Origin: Deltaproteobacteria bacterium
Lineage (GTDB): Bacteria > Desulfobacterota > Desulfobacteria > Desulfobacterales > C00003060
NCBI GenBank assembly: GCA_003647275.1
Contig: QMMN01000017.1
Location: 1 to 42,546 of the forward strand
Length of the DNA: 42,546 bases
Reading direction: 5' to 3'
Positions 31,951-39,285 of the stretch are shown piece by piece. Within the stretch, counting starts at the first letter, position 1. Every line of letters starts with the position of its first letter. The notes beneath the pieces are model-generated. The model worked only from the letters and a program-made list of their open reading frames with translations, was not told where the DNA came from and searched no databases. A program made the position numbers and the translations under genes.

Positions 31951-33259
31951 TCGCCTTGATACCTTGCGCAATCCGGTTCACAGTCGCCATGACTTCATCT
32001 ACGTCGAGTGTGGTCAGGGCCCGGTCTTCCATCAACACCCGGCCATTCACAATGGCGGTGACCACATCATTTCCCGTTACGGCATAGACGAGGTGGGAAT
32101 AAATATTGTACAGGGGAGTCAGGTGCGGACGATTGATGTCGATAATAATAATATCTGCCTTTTTGCCGGCCTCCAGTGAGCCGATGATGTCGCTCATGCC
32201 CAACACCCGGGCCCCATCAATGGTTGCCATCCTCACGACAGTCCGGGCGTCCAGGACCGTGGGATCGAGGGTGTGCACCTTGTGGAGCTTGGCAGCGGTG
32301 TCCATCTCCTGAAACAGGTCCAGATTATTGTTGCTCGCACACCCATCCGTGCCGATCCCCACCGTGACGCCATGTTCAAGGAGTGCAGGGATCGGAGCAA
32401 TGCCTGAAGCAAGTTTCATGTTGCTCTCCGGGTTATGGGCCACCTTGACGTCAAAGCGTTTCAGAAGCCCCATATCTTCTTTGGTCAGGACAACACAGTG
32501 ATCAGCGATCAGATTCGGGTTGAGAAATCCTATGTCTGCCAAGTGTGCCACAGGGGTTCGGCCATATTTTTCCATGATCTGGGCCACCTCTCGCTCTGAT
32601 TCCGACAGATGGATGACCATAGGCACCCCGTTTCTATCGGCAATAGCCCGGGCTTTTTGCAGAAGTTCTGGAGAGCACAGATAGGGAGAATGCGGCTCCA
32701 CGGCAATGGTAATCAGGGGATCACCCCGCCACTTTTCAATCAGGTCTTCTGTGTACTTCAAGCCCTCTTCCACAGGGCCGTAATTTGGAGATGGAAAATC
32801 ATAGATCACTTCACCTACCACAGCGCGCATCCCGGCCTCTTTGGCAGCCTGGGCCACAGCGCCTTCAAACAGGTACATGTCACAAAAAGTGGTGGTCCCT
32901 GATAGAATCATCTCAGAGCAGGCAAGGCGTGTTCCCTGATAGACGAGATCAAAAGTAAGTTTGGCCTCGGCAGGGAAAATATAATCATGGAGCCATGTCA
33001 TGAGGGGCAGATCGTCGGCCAGGCCCCGGAACAGGGTCATGGCCGCATGGGTGTGCGTGTTCACCAGGCCTGGCATGATAATGCCCCCGCGGGCATCAAT
33101 GTTTTTTTCGGCCTGGTATGAGGCGCTTACAGCATCTTGTGGCCCCACCTGGACGATGCGATCGCCGGATACAGCCACAGCCCCCCTTTCAATCAGGGTA
33201 CCCTGGGGGTCCATGGTCAGGACCGATCCGTTTGTAATCAATATATCGGTTGATTTCAC
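31940..33259 (-). CDS. mtaD: 5'-Methylthioadenosine/S-adenosylhomocysteine deaminase-like, paralog 2
   Basis: The 439-residue amidohydrolase has the intact family motifs: HTHAAMTLFRGLADDLPLMT, HLSESEREVAQIM, DHCVVLTKEDM, VAHNPESNMKLASG and GIGTDGCASNNNLDLF. It should deaminate MTA, SAH or adenosine to the inosine-type nucleosides. A purine nucleoside phosphorylase lies just upstream in the same direction (69 nt), so products could be cleaved next, as in the deaminase-then-phosphorylase route known from Pseudomonas. The start is GTG (33259) without a strong ribosome-binding site. Its terminal Met-Thr-Ala-stop is encoded by the arm of the nested palindrome, implying that the insertion changed the C-terminus. 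Confidence 0.88.
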   Translation of the reverse strand: MKSTDILITNGSVLTMDPQGTLIERGAVAVSGDRIVQVGPQDAVSASYQAEKNIDARGGIIMPGLVNTHTHAAMTLFRGLADDLPLMTWLHDYIFPAEAKLTFDLVYQGTRLACSEMILSGTTTFCDMYLFEGAVAQAAKEAGMRAVVGEVIYDFPSPNYGPVEEGLKYTEDLIEKWRGDPLITIAVEPHSPYLCSPELLQKARAIADRNGVPMVIHLSESEREVAQIMEKYGRTPVAHLADIGFLNPNLIADHCVVLTKEDMGLLKRFDVKVAHNPESNMKLASGIAPIPALLEHGVTVGIGTDGCASNNNLDLFQEMDTAAKLHKVHTLDPTVLDARTVVRMATIDGARVLGMSDIIGSLEAGKKADIIIIDINRPHLTPLYNIYSHLVYAVTGNDVVTAIVNGRVLMEDRALTTLDVDEVMATVNRIAQGIKAMTA

Positions 33260-33292
33260 TTGTGGTACGACTCTGTTCAGCGCATTGAGTCT

Positions 33293-33316
33293 ACCCTAAT
33301 GTTGCAACGTTAGGGT
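33293..33316. promoter_or_regulatory. 24-bp near-perfect palindrome upstream of mtaD
   Basis: ACCCTAATGTTG and CAACGTTAGGGT are inverted repeats with a single mismatched pair. The site sits 34 nt upstream of the mtaD GTG and 12 nt beyond the PNP stop. No T-tract follows on either strand, so an operator is as likely as a terminator. Confidence 0.45.
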
Positions 33317-33327
33317 CTATGCACCAA

Positions 33328-34155
33328 CTAAACAGACAACTTTTCTATGACCCTTCTTATGATGGCCCGCAAGCGGGGTGCTGTTCGCTCTGCTGCGGCG
33401 ATGATCTCCTCCACCCGAGCGGGCTTTAAATGGTCTGGAAGATTCATATTGGTAATGACCGAAAATCCGAGGACGGCCATCCCCCCGTGGACCGCTACAA
33501 TCACTTCAGGGATGGTAGACAACCCTACGGCATCAGCCCCAATGGTTTTAAGAAAGCGAATCTCGGCGCCCGTCTCAAGAGAGGGGCCGGAGAGCCCCAC
33601 GTAGACGCCCTTCTGGACCCGGATGCGATTTTCAAGAGCAGCCTCTTCGGCAAGGGCGATCAACCTGCGGTCATAGACCTGAGACATGTCAGGGAACCGT
33701 GGCCCCCACTCATCCACATTCGGCCCGATGAGAGGGTTGTTGCCCGTAAGATTGATATGGTCGGTTAAGACCATAATATCACCCACATTAAACAGGGGAT
33801 TAATCCCCCCTGCTGCATTGGACAATATAAGGGTCTTGACCCCCAGCAACTGCATGACCCTGACAGGAAGGGTAATTTCTTGCATGCTATATCCTTCATA
33901 ATAGTGAAACCGTCCCTGCATGGCCATGACTGCCTTGCCTGCCATGTGGCCAAACAACAGTCTTCCGTGATGCGTTGGAACCGTAGAGATCGGGAAGTGG
34001 GGTATGTCTTTGTAGTCAACGGATATGGCGTTTTCCATGCCCTCTGCACTATCACCGAGGCCGGTCCCGATGAGTAATCCTATCAGCGGTGGGGCCGCAA
34101 TCTTGGCCCGAACAAACTCAGTGGCCTCAAGGACTTTATTTTTGAACGATTCCAT
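33328..34155 (-). CDS. Purine nucleoside phosphorylase, trimeric (PNP-I) type
   Basis: The 275-residue protein has GLLIGTGLGDSAEGM (phosphate loop), THHGRLLFG, SNAAGGINPLFNVGDIMVLT, GVYVGLSGPSLETGAEIRFL and GLSTIPEVIVAVHGG with VITNM. This pattern is the PunA/PNP-I type (6-oxopurine nucleosides, with the Asn in ITN), not the MTAP type. Given the two downstream deaminases, methylthioinosine or inosine are likely substrates, with phosphorolysis to hypoxanthine and a ribose 1-phosphate. AAGGAGC precedes the ATG by ~7 nt. It is first in a three-gene minus-strand cluster and divergent from rseC. Confidence 0.87.
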   Translation of the reverse strand: MESFKNKVLEATEFVRAKIAAPPLIGLLIGTGLGDSAEGMENAISVDYKDIPHFPISTVPTHHGRLLFGHMAGKAVMAMQGRFHYYEGYSMQEITLPVRVMQLLGVKTLILSNAAGGINPLFNVGDIMVLTDHINLTGNNPLIGPNVDEWGPRFPDMSQVYDRRLIALAEEAALENRIRVQKGVYVGLSGPSLETGAEIRFLKTIGADAVGLSTIPEVIVAVHGGMAVLGFSVITNMNLPDHLKPARVEEIIAAAERTAPRLRAIIRRVIEKLSV

Positions 34156-34317
34156 GATAAGCTCCTTTTTTATTTATGGGAAATCAGGACGTACCTTAGA
34201 ACAGATAACAAATATGAGTCAAACAGAAATTCATTTGTTCGTTGGCTTGGTTCGGGATGCCGGTCTTGCCGGTCGCCCGGTCCAACGGACGAAATGCGCT
34301 GAACAGGCCTGACAAAC

Positions 34318-34806
34318 ATGGGTGAGAAGCTAACAAAAACTGGCGTCGTAAAAGCGGTCCAGGGCCATATGGCCCTGGTGGTGACCAGAATGGAACCAGA
34401 GTGCGAAAGTTGCAAGGCCCGGGATGCCTGTTCAGTCATGGGGGGTGGGGGCGCCAACATAGAGGTATGGGTCCGCAACACTGCCAGGGCTCAACCCGGG
34501 GATGCCGTGACCATAAGCATCAAGGGGGCTTCCCTGTTAAAGGTATCATTTCTGGTTTATATGGTCCCTATACTCGCCCTCATAGGGGGCATCATTCTTG
34601 GACATGTGCTATCCATGCTGATTCCTGTTGACAAGAATGTTCTTGTGGGCCTTTTCTGCCTGCTTGCCTTATTTGGCACATTCTTATGGCTTAAGAAAAA
34701 GAGTAATAAGCTCGCAAACAAACAGGAATTTATCCCAGAAATCATATCAAAGACGATCCACCGAGATCCTATACCACCTATTGATTTTTCCTGTCCTGGA
34801 AAATGA
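34318..34806 (+). CDS. RseC-family (SoxR-reducing system) membrane protein
   Basis: The 162-residue protein has a small N-terminal domain with GVVKAVQGHMALVVTR and the cysteine cluster CESCKARDAC, then two membrane helices (VSFLVYMVPILALIGGIILG and VLVGLFCLLALFGTFLWL) and a soluble tail. This layout is that of RseC, found with Rnf/SoxR-reducing complexes in many anaerobes. No rnf gene is in view. The ATG at 34318 has only a weak upstream site. It precedes the glycosyltransferase gene by 70 nt in the same direction. Confidence 0.85.
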   Translation: MGEKLTKTGVVKAVQGHMALVVTRMEPECESCKARDACSVMGGGGANIEVWVRNTARAQPGDAVTISIKGASLLKVSFLVYMVPILALIGGIILGHVLSMLIPVDKNVLVGLFCLLALFGTFLWLKKKSNKLANKQEFIPEIISKTIHRDPIPPIDFSCPGK

Positions 34807-34876
34807 GTGAGGCTTACGTATTCAGTTTCTCGATGTATCCCTTCCTGCCATTTCCAGATACGAAAGGAGATGAACC

Positions 34877-36244
34877 ATGTCCAATTTCGCTCAACAACAC
34901 ACCAAGATTACAACTTTTTACCTCCTCACCAAATCCAACCCCACCTTGAAATCAGAACTCCGCCACTATTCCAAGTGGAAAAAAGCGGTACTCATTATCC
35001 CTCTCCTGGCATCCGAATATACGGATCCCAGAAAGCGACTCGTTTTTGAAAATATCCTCAAACAACTTCGCTCTGCCTCGTACCTTTCTCATATTATTTT
35101 TGGCCTGGATCAGGCCAAAACAGAAGATGTGCATGAACTGGCGCGCCTCCTTCATCGTTATGGTTTTAAAAACTACCTCATCCAACACAATGATGGCCCT
35201 GGTTTTTCCGCGATTTATGACAAGTTGTCTCAGGCAGGGTTCGGCCTTGATGTGCGAGGGAAGGGAAGGAACATGTTCCTTTCTTTTGGGATCGCCATTG
35301 CTTTGGGGGCCCAAAGTGTTGGGCTCATTGACGCCGACATCCTTACCTTCCGACGAGAGCACCTGGACCGGCTCTTTTATCCGGTCCAGAGCCTGAATTA
35401 TCAATTTTCTAAAGCGTTTTACGCGCGCTTGAAAAGCGGGCAGATGTACGGCCGGGTCAAAAGGCTGTTGCTTGATCCTTTGCTCATTGCCCTCAAACGA
35501 AAATTTACAGAGACCAAAGAAGAAAAAATATTACGGCTGGTCGATTTCCTCTTGAATTTCAACTATCAGCTCTCAGGAGAAGTCGTCTTCGACACCAGCC
35601 TGCTAAAACGAATGCATTTCGCAATGAATTGGGGCGTGGAGATCTTTACACTCATTGAAGTCTATCGTAAGGCTACCAACGTCGCCCAAGTGGAAATTTC
35701 TTTTGACCCCTTTGATCACAAGCACCAACCCGTATCAGAGACCGATGGAGAGAAAGGCCTCCACAAGATGGCAACCGATATTGTCACGACACTTTTGAGT
35801 GCCCTGGTTATTGAAGAAGGGTTGGAGATTTCGGATCATTTCATTCGTGATTTAACGGTGACATATTTGGACGTGGCAGATAACCTCATCAGAATGTATG
35901 GGGACAATGCCGCCTTTTCCGGTCTCGATTATGAACCCAATATGGAAGAGGCTGTGGTTGACGGGGTATTCAAAAACGCCATCCTTTATGCCGGTGATTT
36001 GTTGATTTCGCCTTACCGGCTCGTGGACCGATTCACGAGTTTTGTGGGAAGCCATGAAGCATTCAAACCCTTCCTGGCTTCCGGTTTATTACAGGCCATC
36101 TCGGAAACAGCCCAAAAGACGCGAGACCAGCTTTTTGAGACCCCTCAAACGGTTTCCTGGGAACGTGTTGCACGAAAAATGCCCGATATTTTTTATGACA
36201 TCATTGATGTCGTGGAAAAGGAAAAGAAACTTTACCTCAAATAA
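34877..36244 (+). CDS. Glycosyltransferase related to glucosyl-3-phosphoglycerate synthase
   Basis: The 455-residue GT-A enzyme has a UDP/metal motif LIDADIL (DxD, residues ~153-159), NMFLSFGIAIALGAQSVG before it, and the acceptor-side block NYQLSGEVVFDTSLLKRMHF with MNWGVEIFTLIEVYRK and DHKHQPVSETDGEKGLHKMA. These resemble GpgS/glucosylglycerate or mannosylglycerate synthases. It may make a compatible solute or glycolipid precursor; substrate assignment is inference. AAAGGAG lies 8 nt before the ATG. A phosphatase partner, usual for GpgS pathways, is not adjacent. Confidence 0.75.
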   Translation: MSNFAQQHTKITTFYLLTKSNPTLKSELRHYSKWKKAVLIIPLLASEYTDPRKRLVFENILKQLRSASYLSHIIFGLDQAKTEDVHELARLLHRYGFKNYLIQHNDGPGFSAIYDKLSQAGFGLDVRGKGRNMFLSFGIAIALGAQSVGLIDADILTFRREHLDRLFYPVQSLNYQFSKAFYARLKSGQMYGRVKRLLLDPLLIALKRKFTETKEEKILRLVDFLLNFNYQLSGEVVFDTSLLKRMHFAMNWGVEIFTLIEVYRKATNVAQVEISFDPFDHKHQPVSETDGEKGLHKMATDIVTTLLSALVIEEGLEISDHFIRDLTVTYLDVADNLIRMYGDNAAFSGLDYEPNMEEAVVDGVFKNAILYAGDLLISPYRLVDRFTSFVGSHEAFKPFLASGLLQAISETAQKTRDQLFETPQTVSWERVARKMPDIFYDIIDVVEKEKKLYLK

Positions 36245-36559
36245 AAGCAAACTTAAGCGGTCAGCAAACAGCCATCACTTATAAAGGAATACGCTTGGGA
36301 TTTGAATCTTTTCCGACAGTCTCAGCAGTAAGCATAACCTTTGGGCTATACCGCTATATACAATGATGGGCATGTGCACACAGGAGCAATAATACCTCAA
36401 TAAGGAACCATCTATTCTCCCTTCTCCGGTAATCTGACTAATTCGACGACGGCTTTTGGATAACGGTTTGCGTATATGAGAAGCTCAATTGGAAGCAAAG
36501 GTTTTGAGGAAAGCCAAAGGATGAAGCCTCATATCCGCTGTTATCGGAAGTCGAGTAAA
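36245..36559. other. Gene-free gap between convergent genes
   Basis: Between the glycosyltransferase and trmO, read toward each other, I see neither an open frame nor a strong terminator hairpin. Confidence 0.5.
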
Positions 36560-37045
36560 TCATTCTGTAAATCTCCCATCATCTTGTAATGTTGAAAGTT
36601 TATATACATTTTTCTTAAGCCATCCTATTTTCTTTGCTTCTCTAACGTCGAAATCTGGTACATAAGGCTTTATATCCAAAAGGGGAGTGCCATCTACAAT
36701 GTCTACGTCTTGAATGTGGAGTATGTTGTCTTGAATCCTGACAAGACGCACTACCGAGATGCCTATTGGGTTCGGCCTACTTGGACCTCGTATTGCAAAG
36801 ACTCCATGCACTTCGCTATCCATATACGGCTTCACCGTTAAGGATGCCTTCTTGGATAAATGAAAGTGGTATATCAAAATAATGTAAGAAAATCCTTCAA
36901 CATCTTTCAACCCTGCAGCATATTCTGGGAACACCTCAACTTCTCCGTTGATACCCTTGGCACCTGCAGGTTGGATAGGTGTCCCTTGAGGTTGTTTATA
37001 CGGAGAATGAATGACACCAATTGGCTTGTACCTTATCTCATTCAT
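36560..37045 (-). CDS. trmO: TrmO/TsaA-family tRNA t6A37 N6-methyltransferase
   Basis: The 161-residue beta-barrel protein shows IGVIHSPYKQPQGTPIQPAG, HLSKKASLTVKPYM, GVFAIRGPSRPNPIGISVVR (the family signature RSPxRPNPIG) and VDIVDGTPLLDIKPYVPDFD. The family methylates t6A37 to m6t6A37 on tRNA-Thr using SAM. The protein is shorter than E. coli TrmO (235 aa) and lacks its C-terminal extension, as in archaeal and many bacterial members. AGGGA precedes the ATG by 8 nt. It is alone on the minus strand. Confidence 0.88.
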   Translation of the reverse strand: MNEIRYKPIGVIHSPYKQPQGTPIQPAGAKGINGEVEVFPEYAAGLKDVEGFSYIILIYHFHLSKKASLTVKPYMDSEVHGVFAIRGPSRPNPIGISVVRLVRIQDNILHIQDVDIVDGTPLLDIKPYVPDFDVREAKKIGWLKKNVYKLSTLQDDGRFTE

Positions 37046-37362
37046 AGCTTCATCCCTTTAGGCGTGCAATTGCCGACAACTTGTTCATTTCCGAACTAAA
37101 TCCAGATGGGTCTCTCAATTTCGGGTCATATCCGAACCTGTTCCCAATATGACTAACTCACATAGCACCTTTTGTCTCAAGTTTAGATATCTTGCTGTTC
37201 ATCAGCCCCCCAGTTCAATTGCGTTGAAAATCAGAAATGCTAATATGACTCATGAGAGCATCTAATCGTTTACATCTATACAGGCTGTTATCCAAATAGC
37301 TGAGCGGTCTACTTTTTGAGAGCCGTCAGTGGAAATCTTTTTTTGAGATCAGGTCACTGATA
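37046..37362. other. Gene-free stretch upstream of trmO
   Basis: No coding frame is seen on either strand. It should include the trmO promoter (minus strand). It contains the small hairpin ATCAG-GTCA-CTGAT near 37348-37361, and the same hairpin type occurs at 38716-38729. Confidence 0.4.
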
Positions 37363-37437
37363 TTACCTAACAGGCTCCACAATGGCATTATATGTGGTTT
37401 CGCTATCATCCGTGGTCATGATAAACAGGATTTTCAT
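37363..37437 (-). pseudogene. Truncated DsrE-like gene, first 24 codons
   Basis: After AAGGAG and an 8-nt spacer, the frame reads MKILFIMTTDDSETTYNAIV then EPVR and stop. The first 18 residues match the start of DsrE/DsrF-type sulfur-relay or peroxiredoxin-like proteins (KILFIxTxDDPETxxNA), normally ~110-120 residues. It lies 50 nt downstream of the NifU-like gene on the same strand, so it was probably the second gene of that operon. Confidence 0.5.
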
Positions 37438-37487
37438 GCCGAATTCTCCTTTTGGCAGCACTTCGCGTGGCAGGGAAAGTAGGCCAG

Positions 37488-37937
37488 TCAACGCGGCCTT
37501 TGGGATGGTTTCTCAGGGCTCATGCAGGCATCCAGGGCTGTCTGCAACGTCTCGGCAGCCAGGAACGCACAGTGAACATCATCTTCAGGAAGCCCTCCGA
37601 GGACCTTGAGGATTGCCTCACCATCGATATCCGGGACCTCTTCAAACTTTTTCCCAACGGCCAATTCGCATGCGACTGAAGCGCATACCGCGCTGCAGCC
37701 ACAGCCGTCCGTGGTAAAGGAGGCATCTGAGATAAGTTCTCCCTGAAGGCGCAGAAAAATTTCCATGGTGTCACCACAGCTACCGGTGACACGAGCGTAT
37801 CCTGTGGGATCTTCCATACGTCCCATGAACCTTGGATTCCGCCACCGCTCATACACCTTCTCTCCGTAGGTTTGAATAACCTCCTGATTGATCTCTTCCT
37901 GCAAGCGATCAGCAAACTCATCAAGTGAATGGCTCAT
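37488..37937 (-). CDS. NifU/IscU-type iron-sulfur scaffold protein
   Basis: The 149-residue protein has the three scaffold cysteines in TGSCGDTMEIFLRL, GCGCSAVCASVACEL and DVHCAFLAAETLQTAL, and an N-terminal YGEKVYERWRNPRFMGRMED resembling the NifU-N entry. It would assemble [2Fe-2S] clusters for delivery. GGAG lies 12 nt before the ATG, rather far. No cysteine desulfurase is adjacent. A truncated dsrE-like gene follows. It is divergent from the PilZ gene. Confidence 0.85.
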   Translation of the reverse strand: MSHSLDEFADRLQEEINQEVIQTYGEKVYERWRNPRFMGRMEDPTGYARVTGSCGDTMEIFLRLQGELISDASFTTDGCGCSAVCASVACELAVGKKFEEVPDIDGEAILKVLGGLPEDDVHCAFLAAETLQTALDACMSPEKPSQRPR

Positions 37938-38143
37938 CTTGTCTTAATCTCCTGCCCGTCTAACGAATGTTTCGAAATTTTAAAACCAGTTACAGTGAAA
38001 ATAATATCACTTTGTTCCTATGGTTACAAGCACAAGATAACAAATGACAGCGTAATGGAGTAATGAACAGGGCCGATAATATGCCATAGACGTTGGGCGA
38101 TAGGCCCTGGGAACCACAAAAAGGGGGCTCGGGACAAAGCCCG

Positions 38144-38170
38144 TTGACATCCCGCCAAGATTGGTATAAT
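38144..38170 (+). promoter_or_regulatory. Consensus sigma-70 promoter for the PilZ gene
   Basis: TTGACA (38144-38149) and TATAAT (38165-38170) are both perfect consensus hexamers, separated by 15 nt, with an extended -10 TGG directly before TATAAT. A start near 38177 would give a ~90-nt leader before the PilZ gene. Confidence 0.7.
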
Positions 38171-38264
38171 TTCTGTTAAAAATAAAAACGACTTTTCGGA
38201 TGGCCATGCATCAGCGTGAAACTAAGGGCATGTTTGACAGACATCCATTGGAGTGAGGAAAAAG

Positions 38265-38603
38265 TTGAATATGATCCGTGATAAGAGGAAAAAACCGAGG
38301 ATAGAATTTCGCCTGCCTGTCATGATCAAGGGTCAGCCAGGATTAAAGAAGATAAAGGACTTTAGCCTGTGCGGGCTATTTATAGAGGTGCAAAATGCCT
38401 CCCAGTTTAAACCAGGTGATGAAATCGATCTTCTCATGAAGCTCCCCGATCACAAGAATGCTATCCAGGTAAGGGCCCGGGTTGTGCGTGTGGCACAAAA
38501 AGGTATCGGTGTTGAATTCATCGATATGAACCCTCAGCATGCCATGGCCCTAGAGTTTTGTTTTCATGTTTTCAAGAATACGATACCGCTACCTGGCAGC
38601 TAA
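38265..38603 (+). CDS. PilZ-domain protein
   Basis: A single ~100-residue PilZ domain is visible: RDKRKKPRIEFRLPVMIKG (the RxxxR c-di-GMP switch region) and DFSLCGLFIEV (the D/NxSxxG motif). It likely senses cyclic-di-GMP in the cytosol. The TTG at 38265 is placed 6 nt after GAGG; ATG 38271 and GTG 38253 are in-frame alternatives and differ by only a few residues. A perfect-consensus promoter lies upstream. The output partner is not known. Confidence 0.85.
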   Translation: MNMIRDKRKKPRIEFRLPVMIKGQPGLKKIKDFSLCGLFIEVQNASQFKPGDEIDLLMKLPDHKNAIQVRARVVRVAQKGIGVEFIDMNPQHAMALEFCFHVFKNTIPLPGS

Positions 38604-38687
38604 GAAAGACAACCATTTTAAGGACATAGCGACTGCTTGTAGCCTTCAACAGGTTGGTGCCAAAACAGTTATCAGGTGAGCTTCAGG

Positions 38688-38714
38688 AAAGCGATCAAAA
38701 GGTCGCCTTTTTTT
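38688..38714 (+). terminator. Weak candidate terminator after the PilZ gene
   Basis: AAAGCGA (38688-38694) can pair with TCGC-C-TTT (38703-38710) with one bulge, running into a seven-T tract (38708-38714), about 85 nt beyond the PilZ stop. The stem is short, so this is tentative. Confidence 0.35.
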
Positions 38715-38814
38715 GATCAGATCACTGATTATCCCCTAATCGGTACGACAAGCACAGCATTTGGCATACCGAACCTCATTTACAATGGGCTCCCCAGGCT
38801 TGTATGGGAAAACC

Positions 38815-38865
38815 CCCCGCCCTTCCGGGCGGGGGTTCTGCTTGACGGCAGTGTTTTGCGTCCGG
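38815..38865 (-). repeat. REP-like double-hairpin repeat, copy 4 (inverted)
   Basis: This is the reverse complement of the 51-bp unit at 27671-27721, with three substitutions (two in the linker, one in the smaller stem). The GC-rich hairpin with its GGAA/TTCC loop is unchanged. The remaining 38715-38814 and 38866-39035 show no gene. Confidence 0.75.
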
Positions 38866-39035
38866 GGAGCAGATCGGTCACATCTACGTGTACCTCCTTT
38901 AAGTGATTCGTGCATTTTTCATCAAAAAGATGACCCTTTGATCGCCTGTAAGCATCATAACAATGGCCAAAATCTTAATCGTGGTGATTTGACCCAACAG
39001 CCTGCTAAATAAGGTCGAGATGAAGGAGGAATGAT

Positions 39036-39257
39036 ATGCCTAACAAAAAGGAGACTTTGATTGTTCGGGCTAATGTGGAGATGACCGCGGCTTCCCTTCA
39101 AGCCATCGTTGAAAACGCCAAGAAGGTCTCTGGGCCAGACAAAAAAGGGGGTTATCGCATTGATACGGCAGACAAGGTTAGTGAAATGGTATCTCGGTTT
39201 TTACTGGAGAATGACTTTGAAAGTTTTGTCAAAAATATCGATAATTACAAGCAATAG
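39036..39257 (+). CDS. Small hypothetical protein, 73 residues
   Basis: AAGGAGG lies ~7 nt before the ATG, a strong sign of a real gene. The sequence (MPNKKETLIVRANVEMTAAS, then LQAIVENAKKVSG and KVSEMVSRFLLENDFESFVK) is predicted helical and soluble. I recognise no domain. It precedes the UvrD-type helicase by 28 nt on the same strand, so the two are probably one operon, but a functional link is unproven. Confidence 0.7.
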   Translation: MPNKKETLIVRANVEMTAASLQAIVENAKKVSGPDKKGGYRIDTADKVSEMVSRFLLENDFESFVKNIDNYKQ

Positions 39258-39285
39258 CGACTTTATACATACCTGATCATACCTG

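Noticed and set aside
33293-33316. Intrinsic terminator for the PNP gene
   Set aside because: The palindrome lacks a following T-tract on either strand, so it is listed as a possible operator instead.
38007-38207. A 66-residue minus-strand open frame upstream of the NifU-like gene
   Set aside because: It covers the perfect-consensus promoter of the PilZ gene on the other strand and shows no family resemblance.
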